In this document: positions 42,867 through 52,756 of the stretch, piece by piece
Position numbering within the stretch: position 1 is the stretch's first letter
Layout of the letters: the number at the start of each line of letters is the position of its first letter
From: JAEKNW01 sp963677815
GTDB lineage: Bacteria > Cloacimonadota > Cloacimonadia > Cloacimonadales > JAFGVF01
Length of the DNA stretch: 64,000 nt
Reading direction: 5' to 3'
Assembly: GCA_963677815.1 (NCBI GenBank)
Contig: OY782499.1
Span: 1,426,001-1,490,000, forward strand
The notes under the pieces: generated by a model
Told to the model about the DNA's origin: nothing
The model's database searches: none
What the model saw: only the letters and a program-made list of their open reading frames with translations
Translations under genes and position numbers: made by a program

Positions 42867-45326
42867 ATGAAGTATTTTAAGCCTATTCTTTTTATCCTTT
42901 GTTTATTAAATACTGTTAGCTTACTCTTTGCAAATATTGACACAAAGCATGAATCAATAGTTCTAAAAGTTTTTGAACTCCCTGACCCTAGAAAAACAGA
43001 TGCTTACACTAAGGCAAATATTGCTGTTATAGAAGCCTTCAAGAATAAGTATCCTTATATTGAATTACGTTCCTTTTCTGGTATTAAAATTGATGGGATG
43101 GACTTAGATTCAGGTCCTCTCATGGCCATAGCAGGTGGAGTTGCACCAGATATCATGTATGTAAATTTTAGACAAAGTGATACTTATATTCAAAACAATT
43201 TCTTATACCCCCTTGATGAATTTATAGAAAAAGAAGATTCCCAACTATTAGATTTAAGAGTTGAAAAACCAGTTTGGCAGGTTATCAAGAGAAAGAAAAA
43301 GGGAGATTCAGAAGAGAAAGTTTGGATGCTTCCTTATGAAACTCTGGTAAGAATCTTGATGTACAGGAAGGATGTTTTTAAAAGAGCAGGCTTAGATCCT
43401 AATAAAGCACCCAAGAACTGGCAGGAATTTAAAGAATATGCTACCCTCCTTAGTGACCCTGCTAATGGTAACTATGGAACAATTTTAGCTAGTGGTCCCC
43501 AAGCTGCATATGATTGGTTGCCTTTTTTATGGGCAGCAGGTGGAGATGCTGTAAGGTATAATGAAGAAAAACAAGTATGGCAAGCTACTTTTGCTAGTAA
43601 AGCTGGACTTGAAGCCATGAAATTCTATTTAGAATTAGCTAGTGAAGAATGGCTTGATGATAATGGTAATAAGCAGTATGGATATGCTATCCGTGAAGGT
43701 GATTGGGGTTATATGTGGAAGGATGGGAAGATTGGTATGCGGATGGATTATCTTTCTCAGCAAAATATGGCAGGTGAATATGACCCAAATCTCTATGGTT
43801 TTGCCCCAAGTCCAGCTGGTCCTTCAGGTAAAGGTGGTTCAGAAATCAATTGCCGAATGATGGGTATCTTCTCAGAGGCAGGTATTAGTAATAATGCAGG
43901 TTTAGGCGATAGAGATCCTAAGCTAGTAAGAGATGCTGCTTGGAAATATATTAAGTTTTATGATAGTGAAGAAGCTAGAAAAATACGTTTGAAGGTTATG
44001 ATCGAGAACGGTTATGGTAAGATGCAAAACCCAGTTTTTCTTAAAAGATACGGCTATGAAGAGTATTTAAGATATGCCCCTAAAGGTTGGTTAGAAACCT
44101 TTGAAACAGCAATGAGGGAGGGGAAACCTGAACCTTATGGTGATAATTGTCAAAAAGTATATGAGTTTATGACCTATCCTCTTGATGAGTTAATTAAATT
44201 AGATTTAGATGATAAGCTAGGCGAAAATGAAGAAGAGGTTTCTGCTAAGATAATGTCTGTTTTACAGGCAGCACAGGCTAGAACTAATGAAGAGATGATA
44301 GGTACTTTGCCCCAAGAAGTCAAGATAAAAAGAGAAAGAATTGCAGGAGTCATTGCAACTTTCATTTTATTAACTTTTGCTTTTACTTTGTGGAAAGTCT
44401 GGAAAATATTAACACCTGAAAGTAAGGTTAAGGGTAAAAAGAATAACAAGTATTTATTTTATATTATCATCTTACTCGCTCCAGCTGTTCTCAGTATAAT
44501 CCTCTGGAAATATATTCCTATGATTTCCGGTTCTTTAATGGCAGTTCAAGATTTTAAGCTAGTTGGAGAAAGCCCCTTTATAGGTTTTGGTAACTTAGCA
44601 GAAGTATTATTTGATGCAACTTGGTGGGCTTCAGTAGGAAGAACTCTTTATTTCATGGCTTTGAGTTTAGGTTTGGGTTTCTTTCCTCCTATTATTTTAG
44701 CAATTCTATTACAAGAAGTTTCTCATGGGAAATTAATCTATCGGGTTATTTATTATCTACCAGCTGTAATCTCTGGTGTGATAGTAATTTATTTATGGAA
44801 ATTGTTATATTCACCTGGGGATAATGGTGTTTTAAATCAGATATTGATGGCAGTAGGTTTACCTAAGAGTATGTGGATTAGAGATGAATCTCTAGCTATG
44901 CTTTGTGTTGTTTTGCCTGGTATCTGGGCAGGTATGGGACCAGGTTCTCTTATTTACTTAGCAGCCTTAAAGAATATTCCAAATGATATGTATGAAGCAG
45001 CTGATATAGATGGGGCAGGTTTCTTTGCTAAGGTTAGGCATATTGTCTTACCAAGCTTAAAAGGACTAATCATTATTCAGTTTATAGCCGCTTTTATTGT
45101 AGCTGCTCAGTCCAGTGACTTTATTCTTATTATGACCTTTGGAGGACCTAATGAGGCTACAAGGGTAGCTGATTTGCTGATTTTTGAAAAAGCATATCTT
45201 TATCTAAAGTTTGGTTTAGCAACAACAATGGCTTGGCTACTATCTTTGTTGATGATGGGATTTACTATCTTACAGATTAAATATATTTCTAAGATGGAAT
45301 TTAGAACAGGTAAGGGAGGAGAATAA
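42867..45326 (+). CDS. ABC sugar transporter: solute-binding protein fused to permease
   Basis: This 819-aa fusion has a signal peptide (MKYFKPILFILCLLNTVSLL), a family 1 extracellular solute-binding domain (residues about 30-440; LDSGPLMAIAGGVAPDIMYV, GDWGYMWKDGKIGM), then a TM anchor near 490. After that come six MalF-type TM helices with the permease loop MYEAADIDGAGFFAKVRHIV near residue 720. Binding protein and permease are normally separate genes. It overlaps the next permease by one base. No ATPase gene is in the operon, so a shared MsmK/MalK-type ATPase elsewhere is needed. Confidence 0.9.
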   Translation: MKYFKPILFILCLLNTVSLLFANIDTKHESIVLKVFELPDPRKTDAYTKANIAVIEAFKNKYPYIELRSFSGIKIDGMDLDSGPLMAIAGGVAPDIMYVNFRQSDTYIQNNFLYPLDEFIEKEDSQLLDLRVEKPVWQVIKRKKKGDSEEKVWMLPYETLVRILMYRKDVFKRAGLDPNKAPKNWQEFKEYATLLSDPANGNYGTILASGPQAAYDWLPFLWAAGGDAVRYNEEKQVWQATFASKAGLEAMKFYLELASEEWLDDNGNKQYGYAIREGDWGYMWKDGKIGMRMDYLSQQNMAGEYDPNLYGFAPSPAGPSGKGGSEINCRMMGIFSEAGISNNAGLGDRDPKLVRDAAWKYIKFYDSEEARKIRLKVMIENGYGKMQNPVFLKRYGYEEYLRYAPKGWLETFETAMREGKPEPYGDNCQKVYEFMTYPLDELIKLDLDDKLGENEEEVSAKIMSVLQAAQARTNEEMIGTLPQEVKIKRERIAGVIATFILLTFAFTLWKVWKILTPESKVKGKKNNKYLFYIIILLAPAVLSIILWKYIPMISGSLMAVQDFKLVGESPFIGFGNLAEVLFDATWWASVGRTLYFMALSLGLGFFPPIILAILLQEVSHGKLIYRVIYYLPAVISGVIVIYLWKLLYSPGDNGVLNQILMAVGLPKSMWIRDESLAMLCVVLPGIWAGMGPGSLIYLAALKNIPNDMYEAADIDGAGFFAKVRHIVLPSLKGLIIIQFIAAFIVAAQSSDFILIMTFGGPNEATRVADLLIFEKAYLYLKFGLATTMAWLLSLLMMGFTILQIKYISKMEFRTGKGGE

Positions 45327-47194
45327 TGAGTATTATTGGAAAAGTTGGCAGAAACTCCAAAAGAATCAGAATATTAAATTTATCTATTCATATAGTTTTG
45401 CTAATAGGGGCTATTACTATGATTTACCCCTTCTTACTTATGATATCTTTTTCTTTTAAATCTAATGTTGATTCAACTTCATTAGAGTTAATTCCTGCTT
45501 TTATCTATAATGAAGAAGCTCTTTATAAGAAGTATATCGAAAGTAGATATAATGAAGAATCTTCAAGATTGATGGATAATTACCCTGCTTCTTGGATATC
45601 TTTTTCTGAAGTTACCCTACCTAAAAAAGCAAATGAAAAAATCTATCTAGAATGGCAGGAGTTTCTTAAAAATCATGAAAGTAACCCTTACGAATATTAT
45701 GTGGCAGAACACTATGGACGAGGTATTTACCCCTATGCACAAAGAATTTTTAGAAAAGAACTTAGAAGAGAGAATGATAATTCTTTAATAGAATTTAATA
45801 AGAAGTATAACACTGGAGCTAAATCCTGGGAAGAAATTGTAGTTGAAGAGAAGGATATTTATCGGAGGAACTTTATATCATCAAATCAGGGATATCTAGG
45901 TAGATTCAGAAACTTCAAAGAAAATACTCCTCATTGGATGAGGTATTATGTTAATCCTGAAGGTACTTTTATAAATTCCCAGCTAATTCCTGAATATGGA
46001 GAAGATATAGCAGAATTTAATAAAAGGAATTCGACTAATTACTCATCTTGGTCACAGCTTGCCATTCCTAATTCTGTACCTCAAATTGGTAATCCTATAA
46101 GAAATGAATGGATTCATTATACGAAAAAAGTGATCAATATTAGGCATTTATCTCTAAATCCTCAAGCTCTACCATATTTCCAGGCTATGCTTAAAGACAA
46201 ATATGATGACATAAGAACCTTAAATAAAACATGGATGACGAATTTTACAGATTTTTCCTTAATTACTATTCCAGAACCAATTCCAGATTCAGGAGCATTG
46301 GTTGAAGATTTAGCCTATTTTATCCAGAATGTTGCTCTCCCAGAACATATTCATCTAAAAAGTATTACTGATGATTTTAGAAGTTTTTTACAAGCTAAAT
46401 ATGTTAGTATATCAGAAATGAACTCTGCTCTGGCTACTAGCTATAAGTCTTTCCAAAATATAGCTTTTCCAGTCAATGAAATAGATTATTATAGCTTTGC
46501 TGAGCGAGAATCGGCTATTAGAAAAGAATTTCTTTGGAGAAACTATGCTATGGCTTTAGATCAAATGCTCTCAGATACAGGTTCTCTCCAAAATACTGCA
46601 ATCTATGTTCTCCTATCTATTTTTCTAGCAATAACAGTTAATCCTCTTGCAGCTTATGCTCTAAGTAGGTTTAAGCCTAGGTTCTCATATCAGATAATCT
46701 TACTTTTTATGCTTACTATGGCTTTCCCTGCTATGGTTATGGGGATACCTAACTTCTTAATGCTAAAAAATTTAAGTTTGCTAAATACTTTTTGGGCTCT
46801 TGTATTACCCGCAGCTGCTGATGGTTACTTCATCTTCCTCTTAAAGGGTTTCTTTGATAGTTTACCTAGGGAACTTTATGAATCAGCTAGCTTGGACGGA
46901 GCTGGAGAGTTTAGACTCTTCTGGCAGTTTACTCTCTATTTAAGTAAACCAATTTTAGCTGTTATAGCTCTAGGAGCTTTTAATGCAGCTTATAGAAACT
47001 TCCTCTTTGCTTTCTTGGTTTGCCAAGACCAATCAATGTGGACTCTTATGGTTCATATTTATGAATTAATGCAAAGAGCCTCAGATGGAGTAGGTTATGC
47101 AGCTCTAGTTATCGCTGCCATGCCAACCCTTGCTGTCTTTATCTTCTTCCAAAGAATTATTATTGAAGGTATTGTTATACCTATGGAGAAATAG
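45326..47194 (+). CDS. ABC sugar permease (MalG-type) with large repeat-containing insert
   Basis: This 622-aa protein has TM1 (about residues 20-42), then an insert of about 350 residues (about 50-400). A normal five-TM permease domain with YESASLDGAGEFRLFWQFTL as the ATPase-contact loop follows. The insert holds about five repeats of roughly 70 residues, each ending in a segment like EFNKRNSTNYSSWSQLAIP (near residues 86, 156, 230, 299 and 364). These echo the LN..W.T.Y motif of GH42-type glycosidases. The usual family length is about 280 aa. The insert is probably exposed outside the membrane and may bind glycan. Confidence 0.85.
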   Translation: MSIIGKVGRNSKRIRILNLSIHIVLLIGAITMIYPFLLMISFSFKSNVDSTSLELIPAFIYNEEALYKKYIESRYNEESSRLMDNYPASWISFSEVTLPKKANEKIYLEWQEFLKNHESNPYEYYVAEHYGRGIYPYAQRIFRKELRRENDNSLIEFNKKYNTGAKSWEEIVVEEKDIYRRNFISSNQGYLGRFRNFKENTPHWMRYYVNPEGTFINSQLIPEYGEDIAEFNKRNSTNYSSWSQLAIPNSVPQIGNPIRNEWIHYTKKVINIRHLSLNPQALPYFQAMLKDKYDDIRTLNKTWMTNFTDFSLITIPEPIPDSGALVEDLAYFIQNVALPEHIHLKSITDDFRSFLQAKYVSISEMNSALATSYKSFQNIAFPVNEIDYYSFAERESAIRKEFLWRNYAMALDQMLSDTGSLQNTAIYVLLSIFLAITVNPLAAYALSRFKPRFSYQIILLFMLTMAFPAMVMGIPNFLMLKNLSLLNTFWALVLPAAADGYFIFLLKGFFDSLPRELYESASLDGAGEFRLFWQFTLYLSKPILAVIALGAFNAAYRNFLFAFLVCQDQSMWTLMVHIYELMQRASDGVGYAALVIAAMPTLAVFIFFQRIIIEGIVIPMEK

Positions 47195-47292
47195 TCTTAC
47201 TGGTAAAGCCTGCATCCTAAGAACAATAACCACATAGTGATTTCATCTAAGGAAGCTTACTAACAAAAAATATTATAATAAAGGAATAAATT

Positions 47293-50200
47293 ATGGTCAA
47301 TGAAAAGATTTATAAAGAGAGAATACAGCATTGGATAAAAAGAGTTGGTGATGCTGTTTATAGCCAAGCACACAAGTTGCAGGCAGAATTTATATATGAT
47401 TCTAAAGAACCAATTGCTTACGATAAAATAAGTGAATATACTTGGAAATCTATCAATGTAGGGGAAAAATGGGCAGATTTATGGGGATGTGGTTGGTTTA
47501 GATTTACTGGTAAGGTCCCTTCAATAATGAAAGGAGCTTTTGTAGGTGCTTGGATTGATGTCCAAGGAGAAGCTTGTCTTTTCCAAGATGGCAAACCTTA
47601 TCAAGGTTTAACTAATAAAATAGACTGGAATCTTCAGGCTGGTAAGTACTTTGTTCCACTTTTTCCTAGTGCTAAAGGTAATGAAACTATAGATTTACTT
47701 ATAGAAACAGGAGCAAATGGTCTCTTTGGAGAAGATAAAAAAGAATACAAACTAGAAAAGGCTGATATTGTAGTTTTTGACCAAGAAGCTTATGATTTAT
47801 GGATGGATATCAGAACTTTATTCTCTCTTTGGGAAGGATTAACAGATAATACAGTCCGAAAAAAGAGAATCCTACATGGCTTAAATCAAGCTTGTAACCT
47901 CTGGGATGAGGGTAGAAATAAACAGGCTTGTCTAAAAATAACCAAAGACCTTCTTTCTCTGCCAGCTCATGCATCAGCCCTAACTGCTTGGTCTATTGGT
48001 CATGCCCACATTGATGTTGCTTGGTTATGGCCTATTAGAGAGACTAGAAGGAAGTGTGGAAGAACTTTCTCTACAGCTTTGAGATTCTTAGATGAATATC
48101 CTGAATATATTTTTGGTGCTTCTCAAGCTCAGCTATATCAATTTGTGAAAGAAGATTATCCTCTGCTATATCAAGAAATAAAAGATAAGATAAAAGAAGG
48201 TCAATGGGAATGTCAGGGGGCAACCTGGGTTGAAATGGATACTAATATTCCTTCTGGAGAATCATTGATTAGGCAGTGCATTTATGGGCGAAGGTTTTTT
48301 CAAGAAGAGTTTGGAAAAACAATAGACTTTTTATGGTTACCTGATTGCTTTGGTTATACTGGTTCTCTTCCTCAAATCCTAAAGAAAAGCAAAATTGATA
48401 CCTTTATATCCCAGAAACTTTCTTGGAATGATACTAATACTTTCCCTCACCATACTTATAAATGGCAAGGTATTGATGGCTCAGAAGTCTTGTGTCACTT
48501 TTTACCAACTAACGACTACAACTTCAGTAATTTACCTAAAAGCTTTATTGAAAGTCAAGATAGATTTGCTCAAGCTGATGTTTCAGATGATTTTCTTAAT
48601 CTTTATGGTATCGGTGATGGAGGAGGTGGTCCTTCCAAAGAGCATATTGAATTAGGACTTAGACAGCAAAACTTAGAAGGAGTTCCAAAAGTAAAATTTG
48701 CTCAAGCGAAAGACTTCATAAATAAGATTAAAGATTTAGATAAAGATTCACTGCCTACTTGGCAAGGTGAACTTTATTTTGAACTTCATAGAGGCACTTA
48801 CACAAGTCAAGCCTTGATGAAAAAGTATAATAGAAAGCTTGAACAAAAAATGCAGTTTGTTGAATTTCTAAGTGTATTAGCTGGACAGAATACTAATAGC
48901 TATTTACAAGCTATATGGAAAGATATACTACTTAATCAATTTCATGATATTATCCCAGGCTCTTCTATAGGCTGGGTTTATGAAGATGCTCATAGTCTTT
49001 CAAGTAAGAACTTAGATAAACTTGATTTACTTCAACAAAATCTAGTATCCCAGCTTTTAACAGCTACTAAAGAGAATAATAATTTGCTAGTTCTAAATAG
49101 TTTAAGTCATGCTCGAAAAGAAATTATAGGAATTGAAAGTCCTCAAGCTTATGATGTATATTATCAAGATGAATTAATTCCTTCTGAATACCAAGCAGGC
49201 AAACTTTACTTCCAAGCTATTATCCCTCCATTTGCTTATAAAGTCTTCCAGCTTAAAGAAAAACAAGATGAGAGTCAAGTCCATATTAGCAAGGATGATA
49301 CTTTAGAAAATTCATTCATTAAACTAGATTTAGATGATAGAGGAGCTATAACATCAATTTGGGATAAGAAAAGTCAAAAAGAGTGGTTAGCTGGACCAGC
49401 AAATCTGCTCAAGCTTTGGGAAGATTTACCAAATAACTGGGGAGCTTGGGATATAAATCACTTCTATCGTGAAACTCAAGCTCAAGAAGCTTGCTTGTTA
49501 GAAAGAAAAATGCTTGTTAATAATTCTTATAAGAAAACAATTTATCAAAGATTAAGTATAGGTAATTCAGAGATAAAACAGCTTATTTCTCTTATCAAAG
49601 ATTCTTACCTAATAGAGATTGAAAACTGGGTTGATTGGAATGAAAAGCATAAAATGTTAAGGGTGGCTGCTAATCCTGCTCTTTATTCTCCTAAAGCAAC
49701 TTCAGAAATACAATTTGGCTTAGTTGAGAGACCAACTCATAAAAATACTTCATGGGATTGGGCTAAATTTGAAGTTCTAGCTCATACTTTCGTTGATATA
49801 TCAGACCAAACTCATGGATTTGCTGTATTAAATGATTGCAAGTATGGTCATTCTGTTCAAGATAATAGCCTAGAAATCAACCTCTTAAGAAGTCCAGCTG
49901 ATGTTCATAAAGAAGCTGATTTAGGTCAGCACACCTTCACTTTCGCTTATTATCCTCATCAAGAATCATTATTTGATAGTGATGTTAGACAGCAGGCTCA
50001 TGCTCTAAATCAAAAGTTACTTATGCTTGAAACTGATATTACTCCTACTTTAGCTGAAAAATCATTCTTAACTAATGATAATAATGCCATTGTGATTTCT
50101 TCTATCAAGTATGCTGAGAATAGTGATGATATAATTCTAAGATGCTACGAAAGTATGGGTGCAAATCATAAGACTTCTATTCACTTAAATGATAGCTATA

Positions 50201-50322
50201 AGTCAGCCTTTATCTGTAATATGTTAGAAGAAAATGAGAGTCAAATTGAACTTAGTGATAAAGAATTACTTTTAGAATTTAGTCCGTTCGAGATTAAAAC
50301 TATTAAACTTGTTAAGGTTTAA
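47293..50322 (+). CDS. GH38 alpha-mannosidase
   Basis: This 1009-aa protein has zinc ligands and nucleophile visible: GHAHIDVAWLWPIRETRRK (H237, H239, D241), the nucleophile D351 in LPDCFGYTGSLPQI, and H551 in NQFHDIIPGSSIGWVYED. The C-terminal beta-rich domains are complete. There is no signal peptide, so it acts in the cytoplasm on imported glycan. It should remove alpha-linked mannose, consistent with the linked GH130 and GH20 activities. It follows the permease by 98 bases and is 5 bases from the next gene. Confidence 0.93.
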   Translation: MVNEKIYKERIQHWIKRVGDAVYSQAHKLQAEFIYDSKEPIAYDKISEYTWKSINVGEKWADLWGCGWFRFTGKVPSIMKGAFVGAWIDVQGEACLFQDGKPYQGLTNKIDWNLQAGKYFVPLFPSAKGNETIDLLIETGANGLFGEDKKEYKLEKADIVVFDQEAYDLWMDIRTLFSLWEGLTDNTVRKKRILHGLNQACNLWDEGRNKQACLKITKDLLSLPAHASALTAWSIGHAHIDVAWLWPIRETRRKCGRTFSTALRFLDEYPEYIFGASQAQLYQFVKEDYPLLYQEIKDKIKEGQWECQGATWVEMDTNIPSGESLIRQCIYGRRFFQEEFGKTIDFLWLPDCFGYTGSLPQILKKSKIDTFISQKLSWNDTNTFPHHTYKWQGIDGSEVLCHFLPTNDYNFSNLPKSFIESQDRFAQADVSDDFLNLYGIGDGGGGPSKEHIELGLRQQNLEGVPKVKFAQAKDFINKIKDLDKDSLPTWQGELYFELHRGTYTSQALMKKYNRKLEQKMQFVEFLSVLAGQNTNSYLQAIWKDILLNQFHDIIPGSSIGWVYEDAHSLSSKNLDKLDLLQQNLVSQLLTATKENNNLLVLNSLSHARKEIIGIESPQAYDVYYQDELIPSEYQAGKLYFQAIIPPFAYKVFQLKEKQDESQVHISKDDTLENSFIKLDLDDRGAITSIWDKKSQKEWLAGPANLLKLWEDLPNNWGAWDINHFYRETQAQEACLLERKMLVNNSYKKTIYQRLSIGNSEIKQLISLIKDSYLIEIENWVDWNEKHKMLRVAANPALYSPKATSEIQFGLVERPTHKNTSWDWAKFEVLAHTFVDISDQTHGFAVLNDCKYGHSVQDNSLEINLLRSPADVHKEADLGQHTFTFAYYPHQESLFDSDVRQQAHALNQKLLMLETDITPTLAEKSFLTNDNNAIVISSIKYAENSDDIILRCYESMGANHKTSIHLNDSYKSAFICNMLEENESQIELSDKELLLEFSPFEIKTIKLVKV

Positions 50323-50327
50323 ATCCT

Positions 50328-52754
50328 ATGAAGCAAATAAGAAGCTTAATTCCTTACCCACAAGATATTAAAGTTTATTCAGATTCTTATCTTTACTTTT
50401 CAAAGAATAATATTCTTATAGCTAATGAAAAGTATCAAGCTATGATTGAAAGTGAGCTCAAGACTTGCCCAGAATCCAAGAAAGAAACATCGACCTTTAA
50501 TATTTCTATTGTAGAGGATTCTTCTGTGATAAATCCAGAAGGATATGTCTTAGAAATTCAAGGGATGCAGATAAGTTTTAGAATAAATAGCTTAAATGGA
50601 CTCTTTTACGGACTTCAGACCCTAAAGCAAATTGTTCGCTTTAATCACAACAAACTTTATGATTTGGTAATATCAGATTATCCAGCTTATGAATGGCGTG
50701 GACTTCATCTAGACGTTAGCAGACATTTCTTTTCTATTGAAGAGATTTTTCTCTTACTAGATAGAATGGCTGAGCTGAAGTTAAATAGATTTCATTGGCA
50801 TTTAAGCGATGACCAAGGTTGGAGAATAGAATCAAAAGTTTATCCAAAACTTCATGAATATGCTTCAGCAAGACTTAATTCAGATGAGAGTCTTTATCAG
50901 GCCTATTATAAACAAGAGGAAATTAAAGAAGTGATAGCTTATGCCCAATCAAAAATGATAATGGTTATTCCTGAAATAGACTTACCAGGTCATACTCAAG
51001 CTATAATTTCTGCTTATCCACATTTATCTTGTCATAAGAATCCTCTTCCTGTCTGGAATCAATGGGGTGTATCTGAAAATATTCTTTGTGTTTCAGATGT
51101 TAAGACACTTGCTTTTCTAGATTCTTTATTAAGTGAGATTATTCCTCTTTTCCCAGCTCCTTACTTTCACATTGGGGGAGATGAATGTCCTACTCGCCAA
51201 TGGGAAAATTGCCCTAAGTGCCAAGCTAAACTTAAGGAAATTAATGCTAAATCATTTAGGCCCTTGCAAGGAGACTTTAATCAACACTTAGCTAGCATAC
51301 TTCAAAAACACGATAAAATCATGATAGGATGGGATGAAATAGCTGATGCTAAAGCTCCTGCAGGATCTATTTTAATGTGCTGGCGAAATGATGGGAAAGA
51401 AGCTGTTAGCAAAGCACAAGAACAAGGCTTACATTATATACTAACTCCTAATCATCCTTTTTACTTTGATTGGAAACAAAGCAATCAGCTAGGAGAATTT
51501 GGAGCTTTCGGACTTGCTAGTCTTTCAGATGTCTATAATTTTAATTACCAAACTCTAGATTCTGAGCTTATGTTAGGTATGCAGGGAAATATCTGGACAG
51601 AAAGGATAGAGAGTTTCACTAAATTAGAGTATATGGCCTTTCCTAGAGCTATAGCCTTAGCTGAAAACACATGGACTTGTCCCCAGAATAAGGATTATAA
51701 TAGATTCTCCATATACTTAAAAAGATTTCTACATTATTACGATGAACTTTATATCAATTATGCTAGCGTTAACATTGATAAAACTAGTACATTTGCTAAA
51801 GTAGAGATAATAACTAGAGAGGACTTAGTATCAGATTTACCTGAACTAACAGATGTCTCATCAATCTTCAATCCAGGAGCGATTAAACTAGATGATAAGT
51901 ATTACCTTCTACTTAGAGTTCAAAATAGAGGAAGAGAAACTTATTTAGTTAAAGCTCAAAGTGAAGATGGTGTAGACTTCACTTTAGATGACCAGCCAGT
52001 GAAATTAATCGGAATGGATGATATTAAGCTACGTATTAAACATATTTATGACCCTAGATTAACTCTTCTAAATAACTTAGTATATATCGTAACTGCTGTG
52101 GATACTAATGAGGGTTGTTACTTGGGCTTATTTACTAGTAAAGATTTAGAGAACTTGGAATGGAAAGGATTTATATCAGAAGTTGATACAAGAAATGGGG
52201 TAATTTTCCCAGAAAAGGTAAAGGGTCGATATGCCCGTTTAGAACGTCCTAATAAATCTATTTTAGCTAATGGCACTAAAACAGGTTCCGCTATTTATCT
52301 AGCATATTCTGATGATTTACTAGCCTGGGATAGTCATGAAATAGTCATGCAAGGTAACCCTCACTACTGGGATGAGCTTATTGGCTCTGGTCCTGTTCCT
52401 CTCAAGACTCGATACGGTTGGTTGCATATTTATCATGGGGTTGCGACTCATTTCTCTTCCAGTAACATCTATCAAGCAGGTTTTTCCTTCCTAGATATTG
52501 CTAATCCAGCTAAGGTCATTTTCCGTTCTAAATATAATTTCTTAGAACCAAGAGAATATTATGAATGCGTTGGACAAGTCCCCAATGTAGTCTTTCCTAC
52601 AGGGATTATTGCTCATGAATATGATGAGGAAGGCTATGTTAAAGATGATAGTGATCTCTATGTCTACTATGGCTGTGCTGATACTTCTGTAGGCCTACTT
52701 AAAACAAATATGTCTTACTTTATTGAAAAGATGTTAACTGAAAAAGGAGTTTAA
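50328..52754 (+). CDS. GH20 hexosaminidase fused to GH130 mannoside phosphorylase
   Basis: This 808-aa fusion starts with GH20 (residues about 1-480), which has a substrate-binding helper domain, WRGLHLDVSRHFF, FHWHLSDDQGWR and the catalytic pair D285-E286 (HIGGDECP). Residues about 490-808 are GH130, with NPGAIKLDDKYYLLLRV, the catalytic D575 in IYDPRLT, RYARLERPN, GSGPVPLKTRYGWLHIYHG and YYGCADTSVGL. There is no signal peptide. GH130 enzymes phosphorolyse or hydrolyse beta-mannosides such as Man-beta-1,4-GlcNAc of the N-glycan core; GH20 releases GlcNAc. Both domains look catalytically complete. Confidence 0.9.
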   Translation: MKQIRSLIPYPQDIKVYSDSYLYFSKNNILIANEKYQAMIESELKTCPESKKETSTFNISIVEDSSVINPEGYVLEIQGMQISFRINSLNGLFYGLQTLKQIVRFNHNKLYDLVISDYPAYEWRGLHLDVSRHFFSIEEIFLLLDRMAELKLNRFHWHLSDDQGWRIESKVYPKLHEYASARLNSDESLYQAYYKQEEIKEVIAYAQSKMIMVIPEIDLPGHTQAIISAYPHLSCHKNPLPVWNQWGVSENILCVSDVKTLAFLDSLLSEIIPLFPAPYFHIGGDECPTRQWENCPKCQAKLKEINAKSFRPLQGDFNQHLASILQKHDKIMIGWDEIADAKAPAGSILMCWRNDGKEAVSKAQEQGLHYILTPNHPFYFDWKQSNQLGEFGAFGLASLSDVYNFNYQTLDSELMLGMQGNIWTERIESFTKLEYMAFPRAIALAENTWTCPQNKDYNRFSIYLKRFLHYYDELYINYASVNIDKTSTFAKVEIITREDLVSDLPELTDVSSIFNPGAIKLDDKYYLLLRVQNRGRETYLVKAQSEDGVDFTLDDQPVKLIGMDDIKLRIKHIYDPRLTLLNNLVYIVTAVDTNEGCYLGLFTSKDLENLEWKGFISEVDTRNGVIFPEKVKGRYARLERPNKSILANGTKTGSAIYLAYSDDLLAWDSHEIVMQGNPHYWDELIGSGPVPLKTRYGWLHIYHGVATHFSSSNIYQAGFSFLDIANPAKVIFRSKYNFLEPREYYECVGQVPNVVFPTGIIAHEYDEEGYVKDDSDLYVYYGCADTSVGLLKTNMSYFIEKMLTEKGV

Positions 52755-52756
52755 TA

